NCBI RefSeq assembly: GCF_000472925.1
Contig: NZ_AXAS01000020.1
Span: 115,467-179,466 of the forward strand
DNA length: 64,000 bases
DNA from: Bradyrhizobium sp. Ec3.3
GTDB taxonomy: Bacteria; Pseudomonadota; Alphaproteobacteria; Rhizobiales; Xanthobacteraceae
Reading direction: 5' to 3'
Under the pieces are notes generated by a model. That model searched no databases and was not told the DNA's origin. It worked only from the letters and a program-made list of their open reading frames with translations. Shown one piece after another: positions 1 to 7,892 of this stretch; positions within the stretch are counted from its first letter, which is position 1; every line of letters starts with the position of its first letter. A program made the translations under genes and the position numbers.

Positions 1-752
1 TGAAGGGCACGTACCTCAACGTCACCGCCGCGACGATGGAGGACATGTATGAGCGCGCGGAGTTCGCCAAGGAGCTCGGCTCGGTCATCGTCATGATCGA
101 CCTCGTGATCGGCTACACCGCGATCCAATCCATGGCGAAATGGGCGCGCCGCAACGACATGATCCTGCATCTGCACCGCGCCGGTCACTCGACCTATACG
201 CGGCAGAAGAGTCACGGTGTGTCGTTCCGCGTCATCGCCAAGTGGATGAGGCTTGCCGGTGTCGACCACATCCATGCCGGCACGGTGGTCGGCAAGCTCG
301 AGGGCGACCCCAACACCACGCGCGGCTATTACGACGTCTGCCGCGAGGACTTCAACCCATTGAGGCTCGAGCACGGCCTGTTCTTTGACCAACCCTGGGC
401 GAGCCTGAACAAGATGATGCCGGTCGCTTCCGGCGGCATTCATGCCGGCCAGATGCACCAGCTCCTCGATTTGCTGGGTGAGGACGTCGTGCTGCAATTC
501 GGCGGCGGCACGATTGGTCATCCCATGGGGATTGCGGCGGGCGCGACAGCCAACCGCGTGGCGCTGGAAGCGATGATCCTCGCCCGCAACGAGGGTCGCG
601 ACTACGTCCATGAAGGGCCGGAGATCCTGGCCAAGGCGGCACAGACTTGCACGCCGCTGAAGGCCGCGCTCGACGTCTGGAAGGACGTCACCTTCAACTA
701 CCAATCCACCGACACGCCGGACTTCGTGCCGACCGCGCTGGAATCCGTTTGA
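1..752 (+). CDS. cbbL: RuBisCO large subunit, form I (3' part)
   Basis: Carries out CO2 fixation on ribulose-1,5-bisphosphate in the Calvin cycle. The gene enters the window already open: in-frame codons begin at base 3 and give 249 visible residues, roughly the C-terminal half. Visible family features are the HLHRAGH segment, the DHIHAG segment, and the loop-6 sequence TVVGKLEGDP with its catalytic lysine. The C-terminal region is complete and ends at TGA 750-752. The sequence reads as the red-type form IC seen in Bradyrhizobium, which fits the cbbX gene two genes downstream. cbbS follows after 11 bases, so this is one operon whose promoter and CbbR site lie left of the window. Identity is certain; only the start is missing. 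Confidence 0.97.
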   Translation, partial: KGTYLNVTAATMEDMYERAEFAKELGSVIVMIDLVIGYTAIQSMAKWARRNDMILHLHRAGHSTYTRQKSHGVSFRVIAKWMRLAGVDHIHAGTVVGKLEGDPNTTRGYYDVCREDFNPLRLEHGLFFDQPWASLNKMMPVASGGIHAGQMHQLLDLLGEDVVLQFGGGTIGHPMGIAAGATANRVALEAMILARNEGRDYVHEGPEILAKAAQTCTPLKAALDVWKDVTFNYQSTDTPDFVPTALESV

Positions 753-763
753 GGAGACATGAG

Positions 764-1165
764 ATGAAGTTGACGCAAGGGTGTTTTTCCTTCCTGCCTG
801 ATCTCACCGACGATCAGATCTACAAGCAGGTGCAGTACTGCCTCGCCAACGGCTGGGCCGTGAATATCGAGTTCACCGACGATCCGCATCCCCGCAACAC
901 CTATTGGGAGATGTGGGGCCTGCCGATGTTCGATCTTGCCGACGCCGCCGGTGTGATGATGGAGCTCGCCGAATGCCGCAGGGTGTATGGCGATCGTTAC
1001 ATCCGCATAAGTGGCTTCGATTCCAGCCATGGCTGGGAATCGGTGCGGATCTCGTTCCTCGTGAACCGGCCGAAGCAGGAGGCTGAATTCGAGCTGGTGC
1101 GGCAGGAGGGACGCGCGATCCGGTACACCACCGTCCGCAAGCCGGTTGAGCACGCTTCGGCCTAG
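764..1165 (+). CDS. cbbS: RuBisCO small subunit
   Basis: Small subunit of form I RuBisCO, which caps the L8 core of the L8S8 holoenzyme. The 133-residue protein starts MKLTQGCFSFLPDLTDDQI, typical of red-type small subunits. It contains the conserved NTYWEMWGLPMF block and ends with an extended C-terminus (SFLVNRPKQEAEFELVRQEG), as red-type small subunits do. The start at 764 follows a GGAG-like ribosome site just after the cbbL stop. An upstream in-frame ATG would have to lie inside cbbL and is unlikely. cbbX begins 94 bases after the stop. Confidence 0.96.
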   Translation: MKLTQGCFSFLPDLTDDQIYKQVQYCLANGWAVNIEFTDDPHPRNTYWEMWGLPMFDLADAAGVMMELAECRRVYGDRYIRISGFDSSHGWESVRISFLVNRPKQEAEFELVRQEGRAIRYTTVRKPVEHASA

Positions 1166-1259
1166 ACAGCATTCGTTTCCGCGCGGAGCTCTCCCTGCTC
1201 CGCTCCCTTGGCGGACAACTGCTTCGCCGCCTGTTCGCGGCGAAGCCCCTTTCTTCGAG

Positions 1260-2192
1260 ATGCCCATGCTTGATGTGCCGCAAAAGACAGAGACCAGTGA
1301 AGCCGCATTCGATCTCCGCAAGGAGGCTGAAGCCGCAGGAATCACCGAGACGCTGCGCGAGCTCGATCAGGAGCTGATCGGGTTGAAGCCGGTCAAGAAC
1401 CGCGTGCGTCAGATCGCCTCGCTCCTCCTCATCGAGCGGATACGGCAGCGTGCGGGCCTCGTCGCCGCGCCGCCGACCTTGCACATGTCCTTCACCGGCA
1501 ATCCCGGCACCGGCAAGACCACAGTCGCGCTGCGCATGGCAAAGATCCTTCACGGTCTCGGCTTCGTGCGGCGCGGGCAGGTGATCTCGGTAACGCGCGA
1601 CGATCTCGTCGGGCAATATATCGGCCATACTGCGCCGAAGACCAAGGAGATATTGAAGAAGGCGATGGGCGGCGTGCTGTTCATCGACGAGGCCTACTAC
1701 CTGCACCGGCCCGACAATGAGCGCGACTACGGCCAGGAGGCGATCGAGATCCTGCTCCAGGTGATGGAGAACCAACGTGAGGACCTCGTGGTCATCCTCG
1801 CCGGGTATGGCGAGCGGATGACGAATTTCTTTGCCTCCAATCCAGGCTTCCGCTCGCGCATCGCCCACCACATCGAATTTCCCGACTATTCCGAACAGGA
1901 ATTGCTCTTTATTGCGGACTTGATGTTGCAGGAGCGGGGATATCGCTTCTCGACTGCCGCGCGCGAGGCTTTCGAAAAGTATATCGCGCTGCGCCGAACG
2001 CAGCCGTTCTTCTCAAATGCGCGCTCGATCCGCAACGCCGTCGACCGCATCCGGTTGCGCCAGGCCGACCGGCTGGTTGCCGATCTCGACCGCATGCTGG
2101 GGGTCGCGGACCTCGAGACCATCGATTCCTCGGACGTGCTGGCCAGCCGCGTGTTCAGCGGCGGATCTGACGCGCGGAGCGCAAAGCCATGA
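1260..2192 (+). CDS. cbbX: CbbX red-type RuBisCO activase (AAA+)
   Basis: ATP-driven remodelling protein that removes inhibitory sugar phosphates from red-type RuBisCO by pulling on the large-subunit C-terminus. The 310-residue length is normal for CbbX. The Walker A motif GNPGTGKT and Walker B motif VLFIDEAYYL are intact, followed by a sensor/arginine-finger region around NPGFRSRIAHHIEFPDY. I chose ATG 1260 (MPMLDVPQ); ATG 1266 is an equally good start and no strong ribosome site separates them. The open frame extends further left, but that part is not CbbX-like. The gene overlaps rpe by four bases (ATGA), indicating translational coupling. Confidence 0.95.
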   Translation: MPMLDVPQKTETSEAAFDLRKEAEAAGITETLRELDQELIGLKPVKNRVRQIASLLLIERIRQRAGLVAAPPTLHMSFTGNPGTGKTTVALRMAKILHGLGFVRRGQVISVTRDDLVGQYIGHTAPKTKEILKKAMGGVLFIDEAYYLHRPDNERDYGQEAIEILLQVMENQREDLVVILAGYGERMTNFFASNPGFRSRIAHHIEFPDYSEQELLFIADLMLQERGYRFSTAAREAFEKYIALRRTQPFFSNARSIRNAVDRIRLRQADRLVADLDRMLGVADLETIDSSDVLASRVFSGGSDARSAKP

Positions 2193-2926
2193 CAAGGGAA
2201 ATCATCATTGCGCCGTCGATCCTGGCGGCGAATTTCGCGAGGCTCGGGGAAGAGATCGCTGCGATGGATGCGGCCGGCGCCGACTGGATCCATTGCGACG
2301 TGATGGACGGGCATTTTGTACCCAATATCAGTTTCGGTGCCGACGTGATCAAGGCGATCAGGCCGTTTACGAGCAAGACGTTCGACGTCCATCTGATGAT
2401 CGCGCCGGCGGATCCCTATCTCGAAGCTTTCGCGAAAGCCGGTGCCGACATCATCACGGTCCATGCCGAAGCGGGGCCGCATCTCGATCGCTCCTTGCAG
2501 GCAATCCGGGCGCTCGGCAAGAAGGCCGGCGTGAGCCTGTGCCCGGCAACGCCGGAATCAGCTATCGAATATGTGCTCGATCGCGTCGACCTCATCCTTG
2601 TGATGACGGTCAATCCGGGCTTCGGCGGGCAATCGTTCCTCGGATCGCAGATTACGAAGATCCAGCGCATCCGCGCGATGATCGGCGACCGGCCGATCCG
2701 GCTCGAGGTCGATGGCGGCGTCACGCGCGACAACGCGGCCGCCGTTGCGGCTGCCGGCGCGGATACGCTGGTGGCGGGATCGGCGGTGTTCCGCGGCAAC
2801 GGCAGCGCCGACTACGCGAACAACATCGCCGCGATCCGCGTTGCTGCGCAAGCTGGCCGGGTTCCGAAGCTGCAACTGGGTTCGGCTTCGCTGGCGCGGG
2901 CTGGCGAGAGCGAATTGGTTCGATAA
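2189..2926 (+). CDS. rpe: Ribulose-phosphate 3-epimerase
   Basis: Interconverts ribulose-5-phosphate and xylulose-5-phosphate, serving RuBP regeneration here (cbbE in cbb operons). It is a TIM-barrel protein with the family blocks IAPSILAANFARLGEEI, HCDVMDGHFVPN, HLMI, VNPGFGGQ and EVDGGV, covering the metal ligands and both catalytic aspartates. At 245 residues it is about 20 longer than usual: the last stretch after the IAAIR helix (AQAGRVPKLQLGSASLARAG) is not recognisable as family sequence and may be a read-on after loss of the ancestral stop. It starts inside the cbbX stop codon and is the last gene of the operon. Confidence 0.93.
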   Translation: MTREIIIAPSILAANFARLGEEIAAMDAAGADWIHCDVMDGHFVPNISFGADVIKAIRPFTSKTFDVHLMIAPADPYLEAFAKAGADIITVHAEAGPHLDRSLQAIRALGKKAGVSLCPATPESAIEYVLDRVDLILVMTVNPGFGGQSFLGSQITKIQRIRAMIGDRPIRLEVDGGVTRDNAAAVAAAGADTLVAGSAVFRGNGSADYANNIAAIRVAAQAGRVPKLQLGSASLARAGESELVR

Positions 2927-3416
2927 CCGCGGGTCACGCGACGCCTTCGGGGCGATGCAGGGCTACTTGGTCGGGCATCCACGTGATGGAAAGGTATTTG
3001 GATGCGATAGACGCGATCGCCGCGCTGCAACAGCGCCGTCACGGCCATCACCGCTCCAAATGAAAAAGCCGCCGGTTCCGGTTCCGTGCGGCTCGAGAAG
3101 TCGCGAGCTGCGTGCCTGTCGCAGCACCAGTGTACCGCCGTTACCTTGTTTGCGGCCATACGGAGGAACTCATAGCCAAAATTGCTGCATTTGGCTGTGA
3201 CTTGCCCCACAGATGCCGCAACTTTGTGGCATGATCAAAATACAGTCTCGGCGAAACTTTCCCCAAAGTTTGACCCAGGGCAATGCCAACGGGCCGATGT
3301 CCGCGTTAACTCTTTCAAGGAAAGAGTGGTCCACGCAGCAAATGTTTCGCACGAGTGCAATCAGTGTGACGCAAACCGGCGAAATAAGCCGGGCGTAGCC
3401 AAGGTGGGAGATTCTC
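2927..3416. other. Gene-poor stretch after the cbb operon
   Basis: 490 bases with no gene I can support. A 25-codon frame at 2986-3063 (MERYLDAIDAIAALQQ...) has reasonable composition but no ribosome site. A weak 6-bp GCCGC/GCGGC-type hairpin at 3067-3093 may help end cbb transcription. The right half is lower in GC and holds the three inverted repeats listed separately, so it may be a regulatory leader for the small gene at 3417. Confidence 0.4.
3213..3327. repeat. Three consecutive short inverted repeats
   Basis: Three dyads lie within 115 bases. At 3213-3232 the arms are ATGCC(G)CA/TG(T)GGCAT. At 3254-3271 there are perfect 7-bp arms AAACTTT/AAAGTTT around CCCC. At 3309-3327 there are perfect 7-bp arms ACTCTTT/AAAGAGT around CAAGG. 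None has a T-tract, so they do not look like ordinary terminators. They lie 90-205 bases upstream of the small gene at 3417. Protein-binding sites or a structured leader RNA are both possible. Confidence 0.5.
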
Positions 3417-3629
3417 ATGGAGAACGTGCGTCGGTACCGTGCTCTGGCGTCCTTGTGCCGTCAGCAGGCGGCATATCGACCCCTGCAGAGCTGGGATCTT
3501 CTCGGCCAGGCCGAGCATTTCGAACATCTCGCCGAAGCGGAGCTGAAGGCTCACTTCGACGCCTGCAATACGCAAGGCGCTGACGACGCAGCAGCCCCGG
3601 CAGAGTGGCAGCACACTGCCGCCGCGTGA
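3417..3629 (+). CDS. Small conserved hypothetical protein
   Basis: A 70-residue soluble, mostly helical protein (MENVRRYRALASLCRQQAAY...) with two cysteines and no signal peptide or membrane segment. It resembles in length and layout the short YRALASLCRQ / AEHFEHLAEAE proteins common in Bradyrhizobium, which have no known function. The start is supported by AGGTGGGAG about six bases upstream of the ATG. It ends 15 bases before the convergent usp gene. The 65-residue protein at 19154 has a similar helical layout and may be distantly related. Confidence 0.72.
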   Translation: MENVRRYRALASLCRQQAAYRPLQSWDLLGQAEHFEHLAEAELKAHFDACNTQGADDAAAPAEWQHTAAA

Positions 3630-3644
3630 AGCGCAAAGTTCGCG

Positions 3645-4481
3645 CTAATGCGACATCAGCGTCGGGATCGTCATAGTTTGCAGCATCGCGCGGGTGACGC
3701 CGCCTAGCACGCGCTCTTGCAAGCGCGAATGGCCATAGCCGCCCATCACCAGCAGATCGAGGCTCTCGTCGGCCGCGAGCGACAGGATCGTCGGCTGAAT
3801 GTCGGCGCGGCTCGCCGACAGGCTGACGATGCGGGCTTCCAGCCCGAGCCGTGCCAGATGTCTTGCAAGCTGATCCGCCGGAGCCGCGCCCGGCGCTGAC
3901 GTCGCCTCGTTCACCGTCATGATGACGATCTCCGCGGCCCGCGACAGGAACGGCATCGCGTCGCGCACTGCGCGCGCCGCAACGCGGCTGCCATCCCAGG
4001 CGATGCCGATTCGCCGTGTCTTGAAGGTGCCGCGGAAGATATGTGGCAGGAACAGCACCGGTCCGCCCGCCTGGAACAGAATCTCCTGCGGCAGGTCGCT
4101 GTCGAAGGATCCATGATCTGCATCGGGCTGCAGCACGACGCTGAGATCGTGGAGCCGTGCCATCGCGCCGACCATGTCGATCGCATCCGCCGGGATCGCA
4201 CCGACCGGGTGGCAGCTATGGGAAATGCCGGCATGCCCGGCTTCCGTCTCGAATACCGCGAGCGCCGTCTCGGCGCGCTCCGTCGCTCGTTCGCGCTCCA
4301 TCTCGAACACCGCGGCCACGGCCGCGCCGCCTTCCATCACATAGGCCGTGCTGGTTGCGACATAGCCGACCGAGACCGCATCGAGATGAGCGTTGAAGCC
4401 GGCGGCGAGCGACACCGAGCCATCGATGACCGGGCGCATGGGTCGTTCGGTCGGGATGTGGACGAGAATGTCCTTGATCAT
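3645..4481 (-). CDS. Tandem universal stress protein (UspA family)
   Basis: Cytosolic stress protein with two fused Usp folds (about residues 1-145 and 150-278), 278 residues in all, the normal length of the tandem form. The N-terminal half opens with MIKDILVHIPTE. The C-terminal half carries the nucleotide-binding signature GGYGHSRLQERVLGGVTRAM near its end, so at least that domain should bind ATP. The start at 4481 has CGGAGG eight bases upstream; an ATG 15 codons earlier has no such site. A perfect FixK/FNR-type dyad lies at 4544-4557, spaced correctly to drive this gene under low oxygen. The molecular role of such proteins is usually unknown. Confidence 0.9.
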   Translation of the reverse strand: MIKDILVHIPTERPMRPVIDGSVSLAAGFNAHLDAVSVGYVATSTAYVMEGGAAVAAVFEMERERATERAETALAVFETEAGHAGISHSCHPVGAIPADAIDMVGAMARLHDLSVVLQPDADHGSFDSDLPQEILFQAGGPVLFLPHIFRGTFKTRRIGIAWDGSRVAARAVRDAMPFLSRAAEIVIMTVNEATSAPGAAPADQLARHLARLGLEARIVSLSASRADIQPTILSLAADESLDLLVMGGYGHSRLQERVLGGVTRAMLQTMTIPTLMSH

Positions 4482-4543
4482 GGCGGCGCCTCCGGCGGAG
4501 ATCATTTCCACGCCGTAATTTTTCACCGATCCCTCGATGTGCG

Positions 4544-4557
4544 TTGACCTGCATCAA
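4544..4557 (-). promoter_or_regulatory. FixK/FNR-type box upstream of usp
   Basis: TTGACCTGCATCAA matches TTGA-N6-TCAA, the box recognised by FixK2/FNR/CRP-type activators in rhizobia. Its centre at 4550.5 would place a class II transcription start near 4509, giving a leader of about 28 bases before the usp start at 4481. Orientation towards usp rather than degP is inferred from this spacing. Confidence 0.6.
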
Positions 4558-4684
4558 GCGCCGTCACCCGCGGCTGCTCGTCGCAGCTTTCTTTGCCAAG
4601 AATTAATCGCGTGGACGGGACGTCGTAATGTTGTGTCGTCAATGTTGGGAGCAAGGCGACTGCTACCAACATGGACATTTCGAC

Positions 4685-6247
4685 ATGAACGATCACATCA
4701 ATCCCGATTCCGCCAGGCCGCGTGCGATCCTGAAACCCCGGCGCCTCGCGCTGCTCGGTACCGTGGCCGCGCTCGGCGTTGCCGTGCTTGCCGGTGCTTC
4801 GAACGGATACTCGCCGTTTGCCGGCGCGTCCTTCACCTCGCCAGCGCTCGCCGCCGAGACGACGCCGACCCCACCCGGTTTTGCCGATCTGGTGGCCAAG
4901 GTGAAGCCCGCCGTGATCTCGGTGCGCGTCAAGATCGACCAGACCGACAAGAATGCGATGCTGCAGCAAAACCGGATGGATTCGGATGAGGATTCACCTT
5001 TCGATCAGTTCCCGAAGGAGTTCGGCTTCCGCCTGCCGAAGGGCATGCAGCAAATGCCCAACGGCATGCCGCAGCGCCACCGCGTGATCACCGGCGAAGG
5101 CTCGGGCTTCTTCATCTCGGCCGACGGCTATGCGGTGACCAACAATCACGTCGTCGACCACGCCCAGTCCGTGCAGGTGACGGCGGACGACGGTACGATC
5201 TACACGGCCAAGGTCGTCGGCACCGATCCGAAGACCGACCTCGCGTTGATCAAGGTCGACGGCAAGAAGGATTTTCCGTTCGTAAAATTCTCCGAGCAGC
5301 GCCCGCGGATCGGCGACTGGGTGGTTGCCGTCGGTAATCCGTTCGGCCTCGGCGGCACGGTGACGGCGGGTATCGTCTCGGCCAACGGCCGCGACATCGG
5401 CGCCGGCCCCTATGACGACTACATCCAGATCGACGCGCCCATCAACAAGGGTAATTCCGGCGGTCCCGCCTTCGACATGAACGGCAACGTGATCGGCGTG
5501 AATACTGCGATCTTCTCGCCGTCCGGCGGCTCGGTCGGCATCGGATTCGACATCCCGGCCAACACCGCAAAGCTCGTCGTCGCCCAGCTCAAGGACAACG
5601 GCTCGGTCACGCGTGGCTGGCTCGGCGTCCAGGTGCAGCCGGTGACGGCTGATATCGCCGACAGCCTCGGGCTGAAGGAAGCCCGCGGCGCGATCGTCGA
5701 TACCCCGCAGGACAACAGCCCGGCGTCCAAGGCCGGAATCGAGGCCGGTGACGTCATCACCGCCGTCAATGGCACCGCGATCAAGGACTCCCGCGATCTC
5801 GCCCGTACCATCGGCACGATGGCGCCGGGCAGCTCGGTGAAGCTCGACGTCTGGCACAAGGGCGAGAGCAAGACCGTGAGCGTGAATCTCGGCGAGCTCC
5901 CGAACGAGCGTCAGGCCAAGGCGAATGGGAAGGCGAATGACAAGGCGGACGAAGGTCAGTCGACCGCCGGAACGCCGCGTCTCGGCCTCAGCCTCGCACC
6001 GGCCGGCGACGTGCAGGGCGCGGGCCAGAAGGGTGTCGTCGTCACCTCCGTTGATCCGGAAGGCCCGGCGGCAAGCCGCGGCATCCAGACCGGAGATGTC
6101 ATCCTCAATGTCGGCGGCAAGGCCGTCGCCAGCATCGATGACGTCCGGACTGAGTTGAAGCAGGCGAAATCCGCTGGCAAGCGCAGCGTGCTGCTGCAGG
6201 TGAAGAGCGCGGAGGCGACGAAGTTCGTCGCGGTGCCGCTCGCCTAA
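4685..6247 (+). CDS. DegP/HtrA-type periplasmic serine protease (Do family)
   Basis: Envelope quality-control protease and chaperone. The 520-residue protein has a basic N-terminus and a signal/anchor helix at about residues 20-40, ending near the ALAAE site. The trypsin-like domain has the triad H155 (TNNHVVDHA), D185 (DPKTDLALIK) and S258 (NKGNSGGPAF). Two PDZ domains follow at about 305-395 and 415-515 with GWLGVQV and GVVVTSVDPEGPA carboxylate-binding loops. I preferred ATG 4685 (MNDHINPDSARP) over the in-frame ATG at 4628, because the 19 extra residues are cysteine-rich and unlike the family. Neither start has a strong ribosome site. A strong hairpin follows the stop. Confidence 0.95.
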   Translation: MNDHINPDSARPRAILKPRRLALLGTVAALGVAVLAGASNGYSPFAGASFTSPALAAETTPTPPGFADLVAKVKPAVISVRVKIDQTDKNAMLQQNRMDSDEDSPFDQFPKEFGFRLPKGMQQMPNGMPQRHRVITGEGSGFFISADGYAVTNNHVVDHAQSVQVTADDGTIYTAKVVGTDPKTDLALIKVDGKKDFPFVKFSEQRPRIGDWVVAVGNPFGLGGTVTAGIVSANGRDIGAGPYDDYIQIDAPINKGNSGGPAFDMNGNVIGVNTAIFSPSGGSVGIGFDIPANTAKLVVAQLKDNGSVTRGWLGVQVQPVTADIADSLGLKEARGAIVDTPQDNSPASKAGIEAGDVITAVNGTAIKDSRDLARTIGTMAPGSSVKLDVWHKGESKTVSVNLGELPNERQAKANGKANDKADEGQSTAGTPRLGLSLAPAGDVQGAGQKGVVVTSVDPEGPAASRGIQTGDVILNVGGKAVASIDDVRTELKQAKSAGKRSVLLQVKSAEATKFVAVPLA

Positions 6248-6271
6248 GCAAAGAGAGATCACGCAACAATA

Positions 6272-6299
6272 AAAGAGGCGGCCTCGCGGCCGCCTCTTT
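6272..6299. terminator. Bidirectional intrinsic terminator
   Basis: A perfect 12-bp stem (AAAGAGGCGGCC / GGCCGCCTCTTT) with a 4-base TCGC loop, flanked by A-rich and T-rich ends. It lies between the convergent degP-like gene and the small exported protein gene, and can serve both. Confidence 0.92.
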
Positions 6300-6316
6300 C
6301 GTATCGGCTGTGCTTA

Positions 6317-6595
6317 CTAACAGCGGTGTCGCAAGCCGTCTGGGCCTATATAGGTCATGCCGGGTTCGCAATACCCGCCGCGGAACGGTGCGGTCGCAAT
6401 CGCGCCTGCCGTTCCGATCGCGCCGCCGACCACGCCGGCGGCTACGTCGCCCGGCCAAAAGCCTGAGCCCTCATGATAGTAAACCTGCCCATGGTGCCTT
6501 GCGCTCATCGATCGCGCGTGAGGCTCCTGCGCCAATGCAGGCGCCGCCATTGCGGTGGTGAGGACTGCGGCTGCGGCCAATCGTTTCCAGTTCAT
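6317..6595 (-). CDS. Small exported protein, unknown function
   Basis: A 92-residue protein with a clear Sec signal peptide (MNWKRLAAAAVLTTAMAAPALAQ, cut predicted after ALA). A short His-containing segment follows, then a glycine/alanine-rich helix (GDVAAGVVGGAIGTAGAIA) that could lie in a membrane, and a C-terminal tail with two cysteines (CEPGMTYIGPDGLRHRC). This layout is common among small Bradyrhizobium envelope proteins. GGAGA lies eight bases before the start. A perfect inverted repeat sits 24 bases upstream of the start codon. Confidence 0.82.
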   Translation of the reverse strand: MNWKRLAAAAVLTTAMAAPALAQEPHARSMSARHHGQVYYHEGSGFWPGDVAAGVVGGAIGTAGAIATAPFRGGYCEPGMTYIGPDGLRHRC

Positions 6596-6618
6596 GTGCT
6601 GTCTCCGTTGTCTTCACA

Positions 6619-6638
6619 CGGCAGGTCAACACCTGCCG
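6619..6638 (-). promoter_or_regulatory. Perfect inverted repeat in the leader of the small exported protein gene
   Basis: 8-bp arms CGGCAGGT / ACCTGCCG around CAAC, 24 bases upstream of the start codon at 6595. It could be an operator or an RNA hairpin in the 5' leader. The remaining bases 6639-6932 between the two small genes contain no gene or further signal I can defend. Confidence 0.45.
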
Positions 6639-6932
6639 CGGACAACCGTTTCGGGAACGTCACGAGTTTCATCCGGAGATTGGCCCGCGTTCCGCGACGG
6701 TCGCGCGAACCTGCGGAGAGCCGTCCATTTGAGGGGATAAGCCGGCACCGCCCGATAACATTCGCGTTAACGGATCTGTTGCGGACAGGGTTCGGCCCAA
6801 AAATTCACATTCACTCAAGCAGGTCGTGAGTCGCCTTTTGCGGCTCGACGGGCGAGGATGGTTGCATCAGCGGAACTCCAAGAGGGGGGGGCGCTTTGTG
6901 GAACCGGACCTCGTCAGGAATCGGTGCCAACG

Positions 6933-7295
6933 ATGGATCGATTGAAGGCCTTCAGCAGGGGCGCGTTACTGCTGGTGCCGCTTGTGCTCTGCACCCAAAG
7001 TGCGCTGGGTCGCGACGACGGACGTTATACGGATTCCCCGCTCAAGCCATGGTTCGACAGCCTGCGCAGCCACCTCGGTCCATGTTGCTCAGATGCCGAT
7101 GGCGTGGCGGTCGCTGACCCCGATTGGGAATCGTATGGGGGGCACTATCGCGTGCGCATCGACGGTCAGTGGGTCGAGGTGCCCGATGAGGCCGTCATCA
7201 CCGAGCCCAATCGGGCCGGGCGAACCATGGTATGGCCCGTGAAGACTGCGTTCGGGATTTCGATCCGCTGCTTCATGCCCGGCACCATGATCTAA
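6933..7295 (+). CDS. Exported protein of unknown function
   Basis: A 120-residue protein with a Sec signal peptide (MDRLKAFSRGALLLVPLVL..., cut near ALG) and a compact mature part. The mature part contains DSPLKPWFDSL, a paired-cysteine motif GPCCSDADG and a PVKTAFGISIRCFMPG ending with one more cysteine. This arrangement (SPLKPWFDSL followed by CC and a C-terminal CFMPG) recurs in rhizobial exported proteins of unknown role; the cysteines may form disulphides in the periplasm. Start 6933 fits the signal peptide, and the open frame runs 25 codons further upstream. The ribosome site is weak (AGGAATC). Confidence 0.75.
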   Translation: MDRLKAFSRGALLLVPLVLCTQSALGRDDGRYTDSPLKPWFDSLRSHLGPCCSDADGVAVADPDWESYGGHYRVRIDGQWVEVPDEAVITEPNRAGRTMVWPVKTAFGISIRCFMPGTMI

Positions 7296-7353
7296 AGGAC
7301 ACGTATCGACCTCGGGCGGCGCACGGGAGCTTCGCGCGCCACCGAATTTCGTC

Positions 7354-7604
7354 TCACCGGGAGCGCTTCTTGCTCGACTTCTTCTTCGAGCCCTGCGCTT
7401 CGACGTCTTCTTCTTCGGGACCTTCTTGCCCTTCTTGCGCGCCTTCGACAGGCCGATTGCGATCGCCTGCTTGCGGCTCTTCACGCGTCCACCGCGTCCG
7501 CCACGACCGCTCTTGGCCGTGCCTTTCTTGTAGCGGCGCATCTCGCTTTCGACATCCTTGCCGGAGCTCCTCGAATAGCGCCGTTTCTTTGCCTTGCGTG
7601 CCAT
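7354..7604 (-). CDS. Basic DUF6496-like protein, frame-broken near the C-terminus
   Basis: A very basic small protein (MARKAKKRRYSRSSGKDVES...) with the pattern SEMRRYKKGTAKSGRGGR and a lysine-rich tail, as in DUF6496 proteins of rhizobia, which may bind nucleic acid. GGGAGG lies six bases before ATG 7604. The starting frame has no stop until 7089 and would run into the opposite-strand gene at 6933. The adjacent frame instead gives QGSKKKSSKKRSR and stops at 7354-7356, exactly the kind of ending expected. One base therefore appears to be missing in the lysine-codon run near 7380-7400. I cannot tell whether this is a real mutation or a sequence error. Confidence 0.65.
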
Positions 7605-7666
7605 GAGCATCCTCCCATGGCGAGAGAACCGCTTTCGCCTGCGCATGGTTCCTTGTCACTTGCCTA

Positions 7667-7767
7667 GAGCATGATCCGGAAAAGTGTGAAGCGGTTTTCC
7701 GAAAAGATCATGCTCAAACAATAACCTAAAGCGCGATGACGATTCAGCCCAATCTCATCGCGCTTTA
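7667..7767. repeat. Composite palindromic repeat, copy A1
   Basis: Module 1 (7667-7715) has perfect 10-bp arms GAGCATGATC / GATCATGCTC around a GTGAAGCGGTTTTCC core. Module 2 (7727-7767) has 13-bp arms TAAAGCGCGATGA / TCATCGCGCTTTA. The same two modules occur inverted at 53859-53984, and module 1 alone at 33016-33112. It is an intergenic dispersed element of the type frequent in Bradyrhizobium; it encodes nothing. Confidence 0.9.
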
Positions 7768-7892
7768 GCCGGACGCGGTGACAGGATTCCTCAATAGCGA
7801 CAACGACACGCGTGACTGCCGGCGGCTGACGCGCGACAGAGAACAAAATCACCCCGCGGGGAACGGACTGGCAGCAGCGCGAATTGTTCGCC

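Noticed and set aside
3270..3283. TTGACCCAGGGCAA as a FixK-type box
   Set aside because: Fits only the relaxed TTG(A/C)-N6-(T/G)CAA form, of which a few are expected by chance in 64 kb, and it is far from the next start.
4994..6262. A 422-codon open frame opposite the DegP-like protease
   Set aside because: Antisense shadow of a well-identified gene; composition is His/Asp/Arg-rich as expected from reversed codons.
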